This document shows positions 13,833-20,678 of a stretch of 33,347 nucleotides of DNA, piece after piece. The notes under the pieces are model-generated. The model was not told where the DNA came from. It worked only from the letters and a program-made list of their open reading frames with translations, and did not search any database. Every line of letters starts with the position of its first letter. The first letter of the stretch is position 1. A program made the position numbers and the translations under genes. Origin of the DNA: a virus; the IMG/VR virus record IMGVR_UViG_3300006736_000037, positions 1 to 33,347 of that record; one strand, written 5' to 3'.

Positions 13833-14243
13833 ATGATAAAAGATAATTCTTTACCAGATAAAAAAATAGAAGAGGCGGCTGAGGATATTAAAGATAAATC
13901 TTTACCTCCAGTTGGCACCATCATTATTAAAGCGGTGGTCCATATTTCTGGTGGCTCAAGGGAGATAAGAAGAAAGCTCAGAACCGAACAGACCGTTCGT
14001 GGTGGATATATGTTTAGGGCTAACAACGGTGTAAGCCTCTTCACCAAACTCCCTGACCAGTGGGTATGTGGTAACGTGGATGGTAAAGGTTTGATATGTT
14101 TCTGTAACCAGAAGTTGGACTACGAAGCACAGAACGCTTTTGAGATAACACGGCACACCCAAAATGGTAAGAGCGTTATCGTTGAACCGTTTAACATCAC
14201 CGATGAGGTTTTGTTGGACTACTACCAAGTGGATGTTGTTTAA
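13833..14243 (+). CDS. Hypothetical protein
   Basis: A 136-residue protein with AGGAAAG before ATG, first gene after promoter motif 3. Acidic/basic helical N-terminus, then a beta-rich domain with Gly turns (VGTIIIKAVVHISGGSREIRRK; GGYMFRANNGVSLF; QWVCGNVDGKGLICFC). Cys residues at CGNV and CFCNQ could bind metal. Unknown function. Confidence 0.58.
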   Translation: MIKDNSLPDKKIEEAAEDIKDKSLPPVGTIIIKAVVHISGGSREIRRKLRTEQTVRGGYMFRANNGVSLFTKLPDQWVCGNVDGKGLICFCNQKLDYEAQNAFEITRHTQNGKSVIVEPFNITDEVLLDYYQVDVV

Positions 14244-14280
14244 GTAAAAGTAAATATATAATATAAGGAGATGCTCAACA

Positions 14281-14535
14281 ATGTATAACTACCAAGTCCA
14301 GAAGAAAGAAATATTCACCGACACAGGTCAGAGAAAGTTTTTAAAAGTTAGAGATCGAGTGAATAATATGTTGGATTCCTCAGGTGCTTTTAAGATGTCT
14401 TACGCTTGGAAAAATATCACTGACGATTCTTTTACCATGTTGGCTTATGTTGATCGGTTGGTGGAGCTTGGTGAAATAAGAGAGATAACCGGTAACGATG
14501 TATCTGGACAAGATAGGGTATTTGTAAGGAGATAA
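14281..14535 (+). CDS. Small hypothetical protein, possible winged helix
   Basis: An 84-residue protein with AAGGAGATGCTCAACA before ATG. Helices at about 20-35 and 55-67 (FTMLAYVDRLVELGEIREIT), followed by a short hairpin, resemble a small winged-helix domain. It may be a regulator; no family was recognised. Confidence 0.58.
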   Translation: MYNYQVQKKEIFTDTGQRKFLKVRDRVNNMLDSSGAFKMSYAWKNITDDSFTMLAYVDRLVELGEIREITGNDVSGQDRVFVRR

Positions 14536-14541
14536 GTAATA

Positions 14542-14709
14542 ATGGATCTAACAAACCAGGTGCTAGGCTATGCAAAAGCTACAGGTTGCCAGTTACAAGG
14601 TGACGATTACACGAACTACCTTATCAGACTTGAAATTAAAATAAGAAAACACCGGTTTGAACATGTGGAAGAGTTAATAAAAGAAAATGTTAAAGAGGAG
14701 AAAGAATAA
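14542..14709 (+). CDS. Small hypothetical protein (55 aa)
   Basis: ATG 14542 follows AAGGAGATAAGTAAT, the leader form repeated in this block. The product (MDLTNQVLGYAKATGCQ...KEEKE) is soluble and helical with a charged C-terminus. The GAGGAG that serves the next gene lies in its last codons. Unknown function. Confidence 0.55.
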   Translation: MDLTNQVLGYAKATGCQLQGDDYTNYLIRLEIKIRKHRFEHVEELIKENVKEEKE

Positions 14710-14710
14710 A

Positions 14711-15022
14711 ATGCAACCAATAACAACAAAAGGTGATCACGGCACTAAAGAACCAAAAAAGAAATTAAACATAAAAAGAAAAGTAGACCAGAAACCTTTA
14801 ACAGCACAGCAAAGGAAAAAGATACGAAAAATAAGATTAAAAACATTGAAGAAGTTCGTAAAGAAAAACGGTCTATTCTGTCCAGCCTGTGGTCACTCAA
14901 TGCGGTTGGCATGGTTTAGCCCTCAGTCACCCGCAACAAAGGTTGTAAAGTGTGGAAAGTGCCTGAGAGAGAACGAGTTGGCAGACTGGGTGAAGGTAAC
15001 AGCACAGACAGCAGGGATATAA
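14711..15022 (+). CDS. Basic zinc-ribbon protein
   Basis: 103 residues from ATG 14711 (GAGGAG about 10 bases upstream; an upstream start at 14687 would overlap the previous gene). The N-terminal 60 residues are strongly basic (KKLNIKRKVDQKPL, KKIRKIRLKTLKKF). A ribbon with CPACG...CGKC follows at about residues 65-90. A nucleic-acid-binding role is likely but unspecific. Confidence 0.62.
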   Translation: MQPITTKGDHGTKEPKKKLNIKRKVDQKPLTAQQRKKIRKIRLKTLKKFVKKNGLFCPACGHSMRLAWFSPQSPATKVVKCGKCLRENELADWVKVTAQTAGI

Positions 15023-15078
15023 TGGATGAAATATTTTGGCTCCTATTAATAGTGATAATAACTTTACTTAGTGATTAA
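15022..15078 (+). CDS. 18-residue TM microprotein
   Basis: A tiny gene encoding MDEIFWLLLIVIITLLSD: acidic N-terminus, one short hydrophobic helix, acidic end. The ATG overlaps the previous stop (TAATG), and the stop lies just upstream of the next gene's AAGGAG site, so it fills the space exactly. Such peptides often modulate membrane proteins. No independent Shine-Dalgarno; coupling is needed. Confidence 0.45.
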   Translation: MDEIFWLLLIVIITLLSD

Positions 15079-15092
15079 GGAGATGATGTAAA

Positions 15093-15548
15093 GTGGATAA
15101 CATAATAAAAACACCTACCAGTACAATTATATTAAATGGTGGTAACCCATTACCAGGTTGTCCAGAAAGTTATGATCAAGCTCATGATTGGGCGGATGAT
15201 AAAAATAAAGATAAAAATAATTATGAACCAAGATGGGGATTTGACTGTGGTTTCAAGTTGGACTTTGATGGTCCATTGTTTGATGTGTGTTGTAGGTTCT
15301 ACCCGCCTAAATCTCACTATGGTCCAAAGTGGGATGGAACAGTTAGTATATACACAAAAGGATATGATAGTGAAAACGAAAATCCATTATTGGAAAAAAG
15401 GTTTGAAGAAGACACATTAGAAGAGTTGAGACAAGTGGTGGAAATGTTTGTGGATGGTATTCGTTCTAAACTATTACCAGCATTATTACAAATTGGTATT
15501 AGGGATAAAGAAATGTCTGACGAATACACTATAAACGATTGTGAATAG
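15093..15548 (+). CDS. Hypothetical acidic protein
   Basis: 151 residues from GTG 15093, with AAGGAGATGATGTAAA upstream. Asp/Pro/Trp-rich N-terminal half (DWADDKNKDKNNYEPRWGFDCGFKLDFDGP), paired Cys (DVCCRFYPP), then an acidic helical C-terminus. No signal peptide. Unknown function. Confidence 0.58.
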   Translation: MDNIIKTPTSTIILNGGNPLPGCPESYDQAHDWADDKNKDKNNYEPRWGFDCGFKLDFDGPLFDVCCRFYPPKSHYGPKWDGTVSIYTKGYDSENENPLLEKRFEEDTLEELRQVVEMFVDGIRSKLLPALLQIGIRDKEMSDEYTINDCE

Positions 15549-15572
15549 TGGGCCGGTAAGGATAAAGAAAGT

Positions 15573-15794
15573 GTGATGACTAAAGCCAGGGGACACAACA
15601 ATATACGCAATGACTTACCAGACGATGAGTTATTTGATAACGTTAGAGCACTTACAGTAGACGAAACAAACAACACAAATTACTTTTCAGATATGAGCAA
15701 CAGAGACCGTTCGGTAACGTTTGCTGAACAGCTCACTGACATGGAAACCTTAGATGTAGTGTTCCTATACTTCTTCGCTACAACGGAGTTTTAA
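15573..15794 (+). CDS. Small hypothetical protein
   Basis: 73 residues from GTG 15573 or 72 from the adjacent ATG 15576; AAGGA at 15559 gives better spacing to the GTG. Acidic, with an Asn/Asp-rich middle and an aromatic C-terminus (METLDVVFLYFFATTEF) that is too short and mixed for a TM helix. Unknown function. Confidence 0.52.
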   Translation: MMTKARGHNNIRNDLPDDELFDNVRALTVDETNNTNYFSDMSNRDRSVTFAEQLTDMETLDVVFLYFFATTEF

Positions 15795-15795
15795 C

Positions 15796-15957
15796 ATGTT
15801 CCTAGAATGTGAAGTTTGTGGTCTATGTTTTAGAACCAAGGAAGTAATGGAAAGACACTTCAAGAAAGAAGGACACATAAACAAGATAATAGAGTGGCGA
15901 GCAGAGCAACAAAAGAAGATTGATAGAAAGCGGTTTAGAGGAGGTAAGAGAAAATAA
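15796..15957 (+). CDS. 53-aa C2H2 zinc-finger protein
   Basis: ATG 15796 follows the previous stop closely. The protein has one textbook C2H2 finger: Cys5-x2-Cys8-x3-Phe12-x5-Met18-x2-His21-x5-His27 (CEVCGLCFRTKEVMERHFKKEGH), with the hydrophobic core positions in place. A basic C-terminal tail follows (WRAEQQKKIDRKRFRGGKRK). It could bind DNA, RNA or a host protein. Single fingers of this eukaryote-like type are uncommon in phages. It directly abuts the protease gene. Confidence 0.68.
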   Translation: MFLECEVCGLCFRTKEVMERHFKKEGHINKIIEWRAEQQKKIDRKRFRGGKRK

Positions 15958-16620
15958 ATGATAAAAAGATACCTTATCATTATCATATTAACTATTCTCC
16001 ATACCTTACCAGTTGTTGCAGCAGATCTTGATAAACTTAATAGGTTCACTGTATCTATCCTTGATAAAGACTTGGAAGATCACGGAGCTGGTGTTATCTA
16101 TGGTATAAAAGAAATTAATTATAAATATTCAAGAGTAAAGATTGTTACGGTGGAACACGTTTTGTATAGTCGTAATATGGTCAGGTTTTTTGATGGAACT
16201 ATATATGAATTAAAAAAAGTAAAAACATCGAACAAGAAGGATTTAGCAATACTTGAATGCTTGGTTCCGTCTAAATACACCAAGGAGTTAGTTGTATGTC
16301 AATTTTCAGTGTATAATATAGCTATTTTAGACGAAGTGGTAGCACAGGGTACATACAACTATGTCGATCGGCTTGTCCTGCGGTTTACGGTTTGTTTTTT
16401 GCCTGTAAGTGGAGGTGAACGGAGAAGCCAGTTGGTACATTTTGGTATCCAGGGCTGTGCTTTCCATGGGTTAAGCGGAGCACCGGTGGTTAATACCAAT
16501 ACAAACGTAGTTGGTTTAATACAAGGTGCTTGGAAAATAATATCCTGGTCAGATCACACCATGCCTCCTATTAGTTTAGTAATACCAGCTAAAGATATAG
16601 AGGAGTTTATAAGGAAATGA
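15958..16620 (+). CDS. Exported trypsin-like serine protease
   Basis: A 220-residue protein with a signal peptide (MIKRYLIIIILTILHTLPVVAA, likely cut near residue 22) and a chymotrypsin-fold catalytic triad in order: His67 (VEHV), Asp95 (KKDLAIL) and Ser173 (GLSGAP). The Gly-rich active-site block continues VVNTNTNVVGLI, as in HtrA-type enzymes, but no PDZ domain follows. It would act in the periplasm or outside the cell. In this small-gene block it might degrade or process an envelope protein, for example to block superinfection; that is inference. The stop overlaps the next start (ATGA). Confidence 0.78.
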   Translation: MIKRYLIIIILTILHTLPVVAADLDKLNRFTVSILDKDLEDHGAGVIYGIKEINYKYSRVKIVTVEHVLYSRNMVRFFDGTIYELKKVKTSNKKDLAILECLVPSKYTKELVVCQFSVYNIAILDEVVAQGTYNYVDRLVLRFTVCFLPVSGGERRSQLVHFGIQGCAFHGLSGAPVVNTNTNVVGLIQGAWKIISWSDHTMPPISLVIPAKDIEEFIRK

Positions 16621-16937
16621 AGATAATAATTATAGATGGTTGGCACACAGGTGAAGTTATAGATCTATCGTCACCACCACCGGTATTAACACTCCTAAAA
16701 CCTAACACTGTCACAGAGTGTTTGTGTAATCCAGACAATGAAAAATGGTGGGAGGAACCAGTTAAGAATATTGAGTATAGACCTTGTTTCCGGTCTATAG
16801 ATAATAAAGTTGCTTTTTACAGTACTACCGGAAGAAGTGAAGACATTTTTAGATGGTTTACACTAAACTTTAGAAAACGTCCTTATAATAAAACGGAAAC
16901 GTTGTATTTTAATTGTCATGATAAAAATGCATTTTAA
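16617..16937 (+). CDS. Hypothetical protein
   Basis: A 106-residue protein overlapping the protease stop (ATGA), so probably co-translated with it. It begins MKIIIIDGWHTGEVIDLSSPPPV, a strand-turn-strand opening, and has several Cys (ECLC, PCF, NCH). No signal peptide, which makes a direct inhibitor role for the exported protease less likely unless it acts before export. Unknown function. Confidence 0.58.
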   Translation: MKIIIIDGWHTGEVIDLSSPPPVLTLLKPNTVTECLCNPDNEKWWEEPVKNIEYRPCFRSIDNKVAFYSTTGRSEDIFRWFTLNFRKRPYNKTETLYFNCHDKNAF

Positions 16938-16946
16938 GGAGAAATA

Positions 16947-17534
16947 ATGGCACTACTATTCTCAGCAGATACCCATTTTTCTCACATTAATATAATTAGA
17001 TATTGTAATCGTCCTTTTCTTAAACCAGGTGATTTAGATAAAGATAGTAAGTGGGTATCAAAAGAAGTAGCTATAAAAAGAACAAGAAAGATGAATAAAG
17101 TACTAATAAGAAATTGGAACCAAAGAGTTAAACCATGTGACACAGTTATCCATATTGGTGACTTTTGTTTTTGTAGAGGTAGAGCAGGTAGTGATCAGAA
17201 AGCAAAGTACTGGGAAGAAAAGTTGAACGGGGACATAGTACATATAAATGGTAACCATGATAAAAACAACGGTGTGGATAGTTTAGATTCAGCTATAGTG
17301 TCGTTTGGTAACCATACGTTCTACCTGGTGCATGTGCCGCCCAAATATGAACAGATACCAAACGAATGTGATGGTGTTCTATGTGGTCACGTTCACGAGA
17401 AATGGTTGTGGGAAAACAGGTTTAACATTCCAGTTATAAACGTTGGTGTAGACCAGTGGAAGTTTATGCCAGTGAAAAAGGTAGAAATATTAAAGTTGTA
17501 TGAAAAGATAAAAAATGCAAATTCATTTAACTAA
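16947..17534 (+). CDS. Calcineurin-like metallophosphoesterase
   Basis: A 195-residue enzyme with the full two-metal motif set: SADTHFSH (Asp8, His10), GDF (Asp72), NGNHD (102-106), VHV (His129) and GHVH (His148, His150). Small proteins of this type hydrolyse phosphodiesters or phosphomonoesters; the substrate cannot be read from the sequence. It resembles stand-alone phage and bacterial phosphoesterases, distinct from the SbcD-like gene at the window's end. GGAGAA precedes the ATG. Its last codons overlap the next gene. Confidence 0.8.
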   Translation: MALLFSADTHFSHINIIRYCNRPFLKPGDLDKDSKWVSKEVAIKRTRKMNKVLIRNWNQRVKPCDTVIHIGDFCFCRGRAGSDQKAKYWEEKLNGDIVHINGNHDKNNGVDSLDSAIVSFGNHTFYLVHVPPKYEQIPNECDGVLCGHVHEKWLWENRFNIPVINVGVDQWKFMPVKKVEILKLYEKIKNANSFN

Positions 17535-17763
17535 AACAGAGATAAAAAAACTTCTCCTTTCTTTGGATTTAGGTATAGCCTGGGAAGATTCATGTATTGA
17601 TAGTTATAGGGTACATTATGATAAGAGGAGAACGAAAAGGATGCCAAAAACTATCTTATCACAAGATAAGGAAAATCAAGCTTATATAAAAGTATGTAGA
17701 AGGAATATATCTTGGTTTAATAAAATACGCCGAAAACTAGTAGAATTATACCACTCTAAATGA
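17515..17763 (+). CDS. Small basic hypothetical protein
   Basis: An 82-residue basic protein starting inside the end of the phosphoesterase gene and overlapping the thymidylate kinase by 4 bases. Lys/Arg-rich throughout (RVHYDKRRTKRM; CRRNISWFNKIRRKLVELYHSK), suggesting nucleic-acid binding. No family recognised. Confidence 0.55.
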   Translation: MQIHLTKTEIKKLLLSLDLGIAWEDSCIDSYRVHYDKRRTKRMPKTILSQDKENQAYIKVCRRNISWFNKIRRKLVELYHSK

Positions 17764-18398
17764 TAAATAAAAAAGGCTACTTTATATCTTTCGAGGGTTG
17801 TGAAGGAACGGGCAAGACTACACAAGCACTGCTGTTGACCAACCATATAAACAACAACACAAACCATAGAGCGGTTTATATGAGAGAACCTGGTGGAACA
17901 AACGTTGGTGAACAGATAAGGGAAATCCTGCTTGATCCAAACAACAAAAACATAGAGGACGAAACGGAACTCATCCTTTATGGTGCAGCCAGGGTAGAGC
18001 TTGTAAACAAGCACATAATACCAAACCTGGAAAAAGGTAACATAGTTATATGTGACCGCTTCAAGGATTCCACCATTGCTTACCAGGGCTATGGTAGAGG
18101 GTTAGATATAGAAATGATAAACAAACTTCAAGATATTGTGACAATGGGATTAGAACCAGATCTAACCGTACTCCTGGATCTACCGCCGGCAAAAGGTCTA
18201 AAAAGAAAATTCTCTAATAACCAACAAACAATGGATAGGATAGAAAGTGAAAAGATAAATTTTCACCGGAGGGTTAGAAAAGGTTATAGAAGCTTATACG
18301 TACACAATAACAGAATGAAGTTGGTATCTGGTGCAAAAAGTATAGAAGAAATAGAAAACATAGTTAGAGAAATAGTTATCAATAAAATAAATAGTTAG
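17760..18398 (+). CDS. tmk: Thymidylate kinase
   Basis: A 212-residue enzyme that phosphorylates dTMP to dTDP with ATP. The P-loop is FEGCEGTGKT (11-20), followed by the substrate block REPGGTNVGEQIREILL (42-58), the DRFKDSTIAYQGYGRG block (99-114) and the lid region (about 140-160). Length is that of bacterial Tmk. The stop codon TAG is the first three bases of the promoter motif at 18396. Confidence 0.88.
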   Translation: MINKKGYFISFEGCEGTGKTTQALLLTNHINNNTNHRAVYMREPGGTNVGEQIREILLDPNNKNIEDETELILYGAARVELVNKHIIPNLEKGNIVICDRFKDSTIAYQGYGRGLDIEMINKLQDIVTMGLEPDLTVLLDLPPAKGLKRKFSNNQQTMDRIESEKINFHRRVRKGYRSLYVHNNRMKLVSGAKSIEEIENIVREIVINKINS

Positions 18399-18406
18399 TC
18401 TTATTA
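18396..18406 (+). promoter_or_regulatory. TAGTCTTATTA promoter motif 4
   Basis: Exact motif whose first three bases are the tmk stop codon, followed by TGTGTCGAC. It precedes a structured region with a strong terminator and no gene, so it most likely drives noncoding RNA 2. Confidence 0.68.
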
Positions 18407-18675
18407 TGTGTCGACTAAGTAAAAGGATGACTCACCAGGTAGTGAAGCATTGGAGACCTACATAGTATGTTGATTCGACAAATGTGTTACTCAAGTCCGA
18501 ATACTGTGAGTACTTGTCCTGCATACCTTCTCCAAGTCATCCTGGAACCATAAACGTGTCGTTGGTTGTAGGCCCAACGTATACTTCTTTCGGATTCTGG
18601 AGGAGGATGGAAGATGATAACTATAGTATTATCAACCATTTCTCCTCCAGAACTAATTATTTTTATCTTTTTTAA
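18407..18675 (+). ncRNA. Putative structured noncoding RNA 2
   Basis: About 270 bases bounded by a promoter motif and an intrinsic terminator. TGTCGA (18409-18414) pairs with TCGACA (18475-18480), and AGGATGACT (18424-18432) pairs perfectly with AGTCATCCT (18535-18543); the two helices interleave, predicting a pseudoknot. Further hairpins: TACTCA/TGAGTA near 18489-18512 and CGTTGG/CCAACG (18560-18565 with 18574-18579). An overlapping frame at 18484-18675 lacks a ribosome site and runs through the terminator, so I do not treat it as a gene. Possible roles include an antisense or protein-titrating RNA; none can be chosen from sequence. Confidence 0.62.
18595..18675 (+). terminator. Rho-independent terminator of ncRNA 2
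   Basis: TTCTGGAGGAG (18595-18605) pairs perfectly with CTCCTCCAGAA (18642-18652). The loop holds a further imperfect hairpin (GATAAC/TATTATC). It is followed by a T-rich tract ending TATCTTTTTT. Confidence 0.8.
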
Positions 18676-18704
18676 AGAAAAACCGGTTCATTAAACTTCT
18701 TTGG

Positions 18705-18715
18705 TAGTCTTATTA
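18705..18715 (+). promoter_or_regulatory. TAGTCTTATTA promoter motif 5
   Basis: Exact motif followed by AGTAGAG, just after the ncRNA 2 terminator and 42 bases before the ATG at 18758. It appears to serve a single gene that ends in its own terminator. Confidence 0.68.
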
Positions 18716-18757
18716 AGTAGAGCAGGAAAAGAAAGGAAAGGAAAAGGAGGTAAGAAA

Positions 18758-19630
18758 ATGAGCAAGAAGAAGAAGTCAGAAGTAGTAGAGGAGGATCTGG
18801 AGCTGGAATTGGACGACGAATCTGAAGACGGTGAAGAGGTTTTCTTGGATGAAGAGGAAACAACTGAGGTTGACGAAGAAACCGAAGACAATCAGTGTTT
18901 TGGCAATTACGTTCCTAGTGACAAGTTCTGTAAGGCGTGTATAAAGGATTATAAGGATACAGCTAGGGGTTGCCGTACGAAGTCCATTGAGGATGGTACA
19001 TATACACCGAAGAAAAAGAAAAGTAATAAGAAGGAAGCTGCACCGAAGCAGGAAGCAACGCAAGCAAAACCAAAGAAAAAGAGTGGACACAAACCTGACT
19101 GTGGTTGTGTAGTGTGTAAATCCGCACGTAAAAAAGCAGAAAAGAAACCGGTAATTAAGGAGACTAGCAAAGCTAAACAAAAATTAAAGAAGCTTGTATT
19201 AGCCACTCCGGCGAAGTGTCCTTTCAAGCCCGGTACAGCTTCTGAATATGCTTTTAACATCCTTAATTCAGTTGGCCTGAAAGGTATTAACATTAAGAAG
19301 TTTGCTGAAAAGCTAGTTAAAGCTCAACAATCAGGTGAACTTGGAGCTGACCCAGTATATGTGGGGATGAAGATGATAGCAGCATTTCAGCCGGGCAATA
19401 AAACAAAGTTTCTACTCATTCTCAATGGGGATATCATTACTTTCCGGCAGAAGAAGTCTGGTAATGGTCGTGGTGTTCCTATAAATGTAGACGGTAATGA
19501 GTATACCAGCTATGCTGACGCCGTGCGCCAACTAGGCTTTGAAAAGCGAGGTCCACACGATAATCCTATTGAGATTATTCAACGAAAATTAAGAAATGGA
19601 GATATTAAGTCTGTCGTTAGGCTTTCTTAA
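18758..19630 (+). CDS. Acidic/Lys-rich Cys-motif protein, probably highly expressed
   Basis: 290 residues from ATG 18758, with AAAGGAGG 7 bases upstream, the strongest ribosome site in the window. Layout: Lys-rich start, acidic stretch 11-44, Cys motif C47-x10-C58-x2-C61-x10-C72, Lys/Ala-rich linker 84-110, second Cys cluster C115-x-C117-x2-C120, then a globular C-terminal domain (about 155-290) with strand-rich FLLILNGDIITFRQKK and a helical end. Domain order suggests a nucleic-acid-binding or scaffold protein. The first Cys pattern is seen in assorted phage proteins of unknown role. It has its own promoter motif and terminator. Function unknown. Confidence 0.65.
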   Translation: MSKKKKSEVVEEDLELELDDESEDGEEVFLDEEETTEVDEETEDNQCFGNYVPSDKFCKACIKDYKDTARGCRTKSIEDGTYTPKKKKSNKKEAAPKQEATQAKPKKKSGHKPDCGCVVCKSARKKAEKKPVIKETSKAKQKLKKLVLATPAKCPFKPGTASEYAFNILNSVGLKGINIKKFAEKLVKAQQSGELGADPVYVGMKMIAAFQPGNKTKFLLILNGDIITFRQKKSGNGRGVPINVDGNEYTSYADAVRQLGFEKRGPHDNPIEIIQRKLRNGDIKSVVRLS

Positions 19631-19648
19631 GTTGATGTAGCTTTTCCT

Positions 19649-19687
19649 AAGGACCGGAGAAGTTTTTCGGTCCTTTATTTTTTATTC
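19649..19687 (+). terminator. Rho-independent terminator
   Basis: AAGGACCG (19649-19656) pairs with CGGTCCTT (19668-19675) around an 11-base loop, followed by TATTTTTTATT. It closes the single-gene unit and sits immediately before promoter motif 6. Confidence 0.88.
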
Positions 19688-19688
19688 G

Positions 19689-19699
19689 TAGTCTTATTA
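19689..19699 (+). promoter_or_regulatory. TAGTCTTATTA promoter motif 6
   Basis: Exact motif followed by TATGAAG, between the previous terminator and the first gene of the 7-deazaguanine operon (start 19732). It is the only visible promoter for the six genes to 23283. Confidence 0.72.
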
Positions 19700-19731
19700 T
19701 ATGAAGATATTAAAAAGGAGTTGAGATACAA

Positions 19732-20085
19732 GTGGAGGAACCAACTATAACTTTAGAAAAATCCGGTACATTTCATTCAGCACATTTTCTACCTAATCAC
19801 CAAGGCAAATGTAAAAACTTCCATGGACATTCTTGGCATTATAATGTAACTTGTAGGGGTAAAGAATCTGACTTATTACATTTTGATAAACCAGATGACG
19901 GAATGATTATTGATTTTGGTGTAATTAAAGCGGTGGTTGATTCTTTATGTCATAAAGATTTAAATAAGATAATTACAAACCCGACAGCAGAAAGGATAGC
20001 TTTATTTATTATGAGGCAGATTCCTTCTTGTGTAAAAGTGGAATTATGGGAAACAGATACAAGTAAGGTAACGGTTGAGGTATGA
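19732..20085 (+). CDS. queD: 6-carboxytetrahydropterin synthase QueD
   Basis: A 117-residue enzyme converting dihydroneopterin triphosphate to 6-carboxy-5,6,7,8-tetrahydropterin, step 2 of 7-deazaguanine synthesis. Zinc ligands His18 (FHSAHF), His31 and His33 (FHGHSW), catalytic Cys27 (GKCKNF), Asp70/His74 and Glu105 (ELWET) are all present. Start is GTG 19732, with AAAGGAG 11 bases upstream. Length is normal for QueD. First gene of the modification operon; the stop overlaps queE. Confidence 0.9.
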   Translation: MEEPTITLEKSGTFHSAHFLPNHQGKCKNFHGHSWHYNVTCRGKESDLLHFDKPDDGMIIDFGVIKAVVDSLCHKDLNKIITNPTAERIALFIMRQIPSCVKVELWETDTSKVTVEV

Positions 20086-20678
20086 AAATCAAGATAAATG
20101 AAATCTTTCTGAGCATACAAGGCGAAGGATACTTTACAGGTACACCAGCTATCTTTATTCGTTTTGCTAACTGCAACCTTGCTTGTGCTTTCTGCGACAC
20201 TGATAACAGTTGTCAAGAGCAACTAACACCAGAAGAAATTTTGCAAAGGATAGAACGAATAGTTCCAAGTAGAGAAACAACACATATTGTTATTACTGGT
20301 GGTGAACCGTTTCTCCAGATGGATGGTGTTATTGATCTTGTTACAGTTTTAAATAAATCTATATGGTCTTTTGTGATTCAGATAGAGACAAATGGTACTT
20401 ATTATATACCGCATAAAATATTTGAAAATATTTGGGTTACAACTAGTCCAAAAAAAAGCACCGATGTAAAATGTATATGGTCAGAAATAAAACTTGTGTA
20501 TACCGGTGATATGGAAGAAGTAAACTATTGGGAGAGGATTTGTGATAAAGCTTGTATACCATGTTTCCTCCAGCCTTGTGATGGTATGGACAATGTAAAA
20601 GAGGTAATAGAAATAGTTAAGGAGAGACCACGATGGAGATTAAGTCTACAGACGCACAAACTAGTAGGAATCAGGTAG
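20082..20678 (+). CDS. queE: 7-carboxy-7-deazaguanine synthase QueE
   Basis: A 198-residue radical SAM enzyme that contracts the pterin ring to 7-carboxy-7-deazaguanine. The [4Fe-4S] triad is Cys31-x3-Cys35-x2-Cys38 (CNLACAFC). SIQGEG at the N-terminus and GGEP (73-76) for SAM binding are typical. The start overlaps queD by 4 bases, and the end overlaps queC by 46 bases. Slightly shorter than many QueE proteins but all key residues are present. Confidence 0.9.
   Translation: MKIKINEIFLSIQGEGYFTGTPAIFIRFANCNLACAFCDTDNSCQEQLTPEEILQRIERIVPSRETTHIVITGGEPFLQMDGVIDLVTVLNKSIWSFVIQIETNGTYYIPHKIFENIWVTTSPKKSTDVKCIWSEIKLVYTGDMEEVNYWERICDKACIPCFLQPCDGMDNVKEVIEIVKERPRWRLSLQTHKLVGIR

Noticed and set aside
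18484-18675. 63-codon open frame inside ncRNA 2
   Set aside because: No ribosome site, unlikely composition, and the frame runs through the terminator stem and T-tract; RNA pairing explains the region better.
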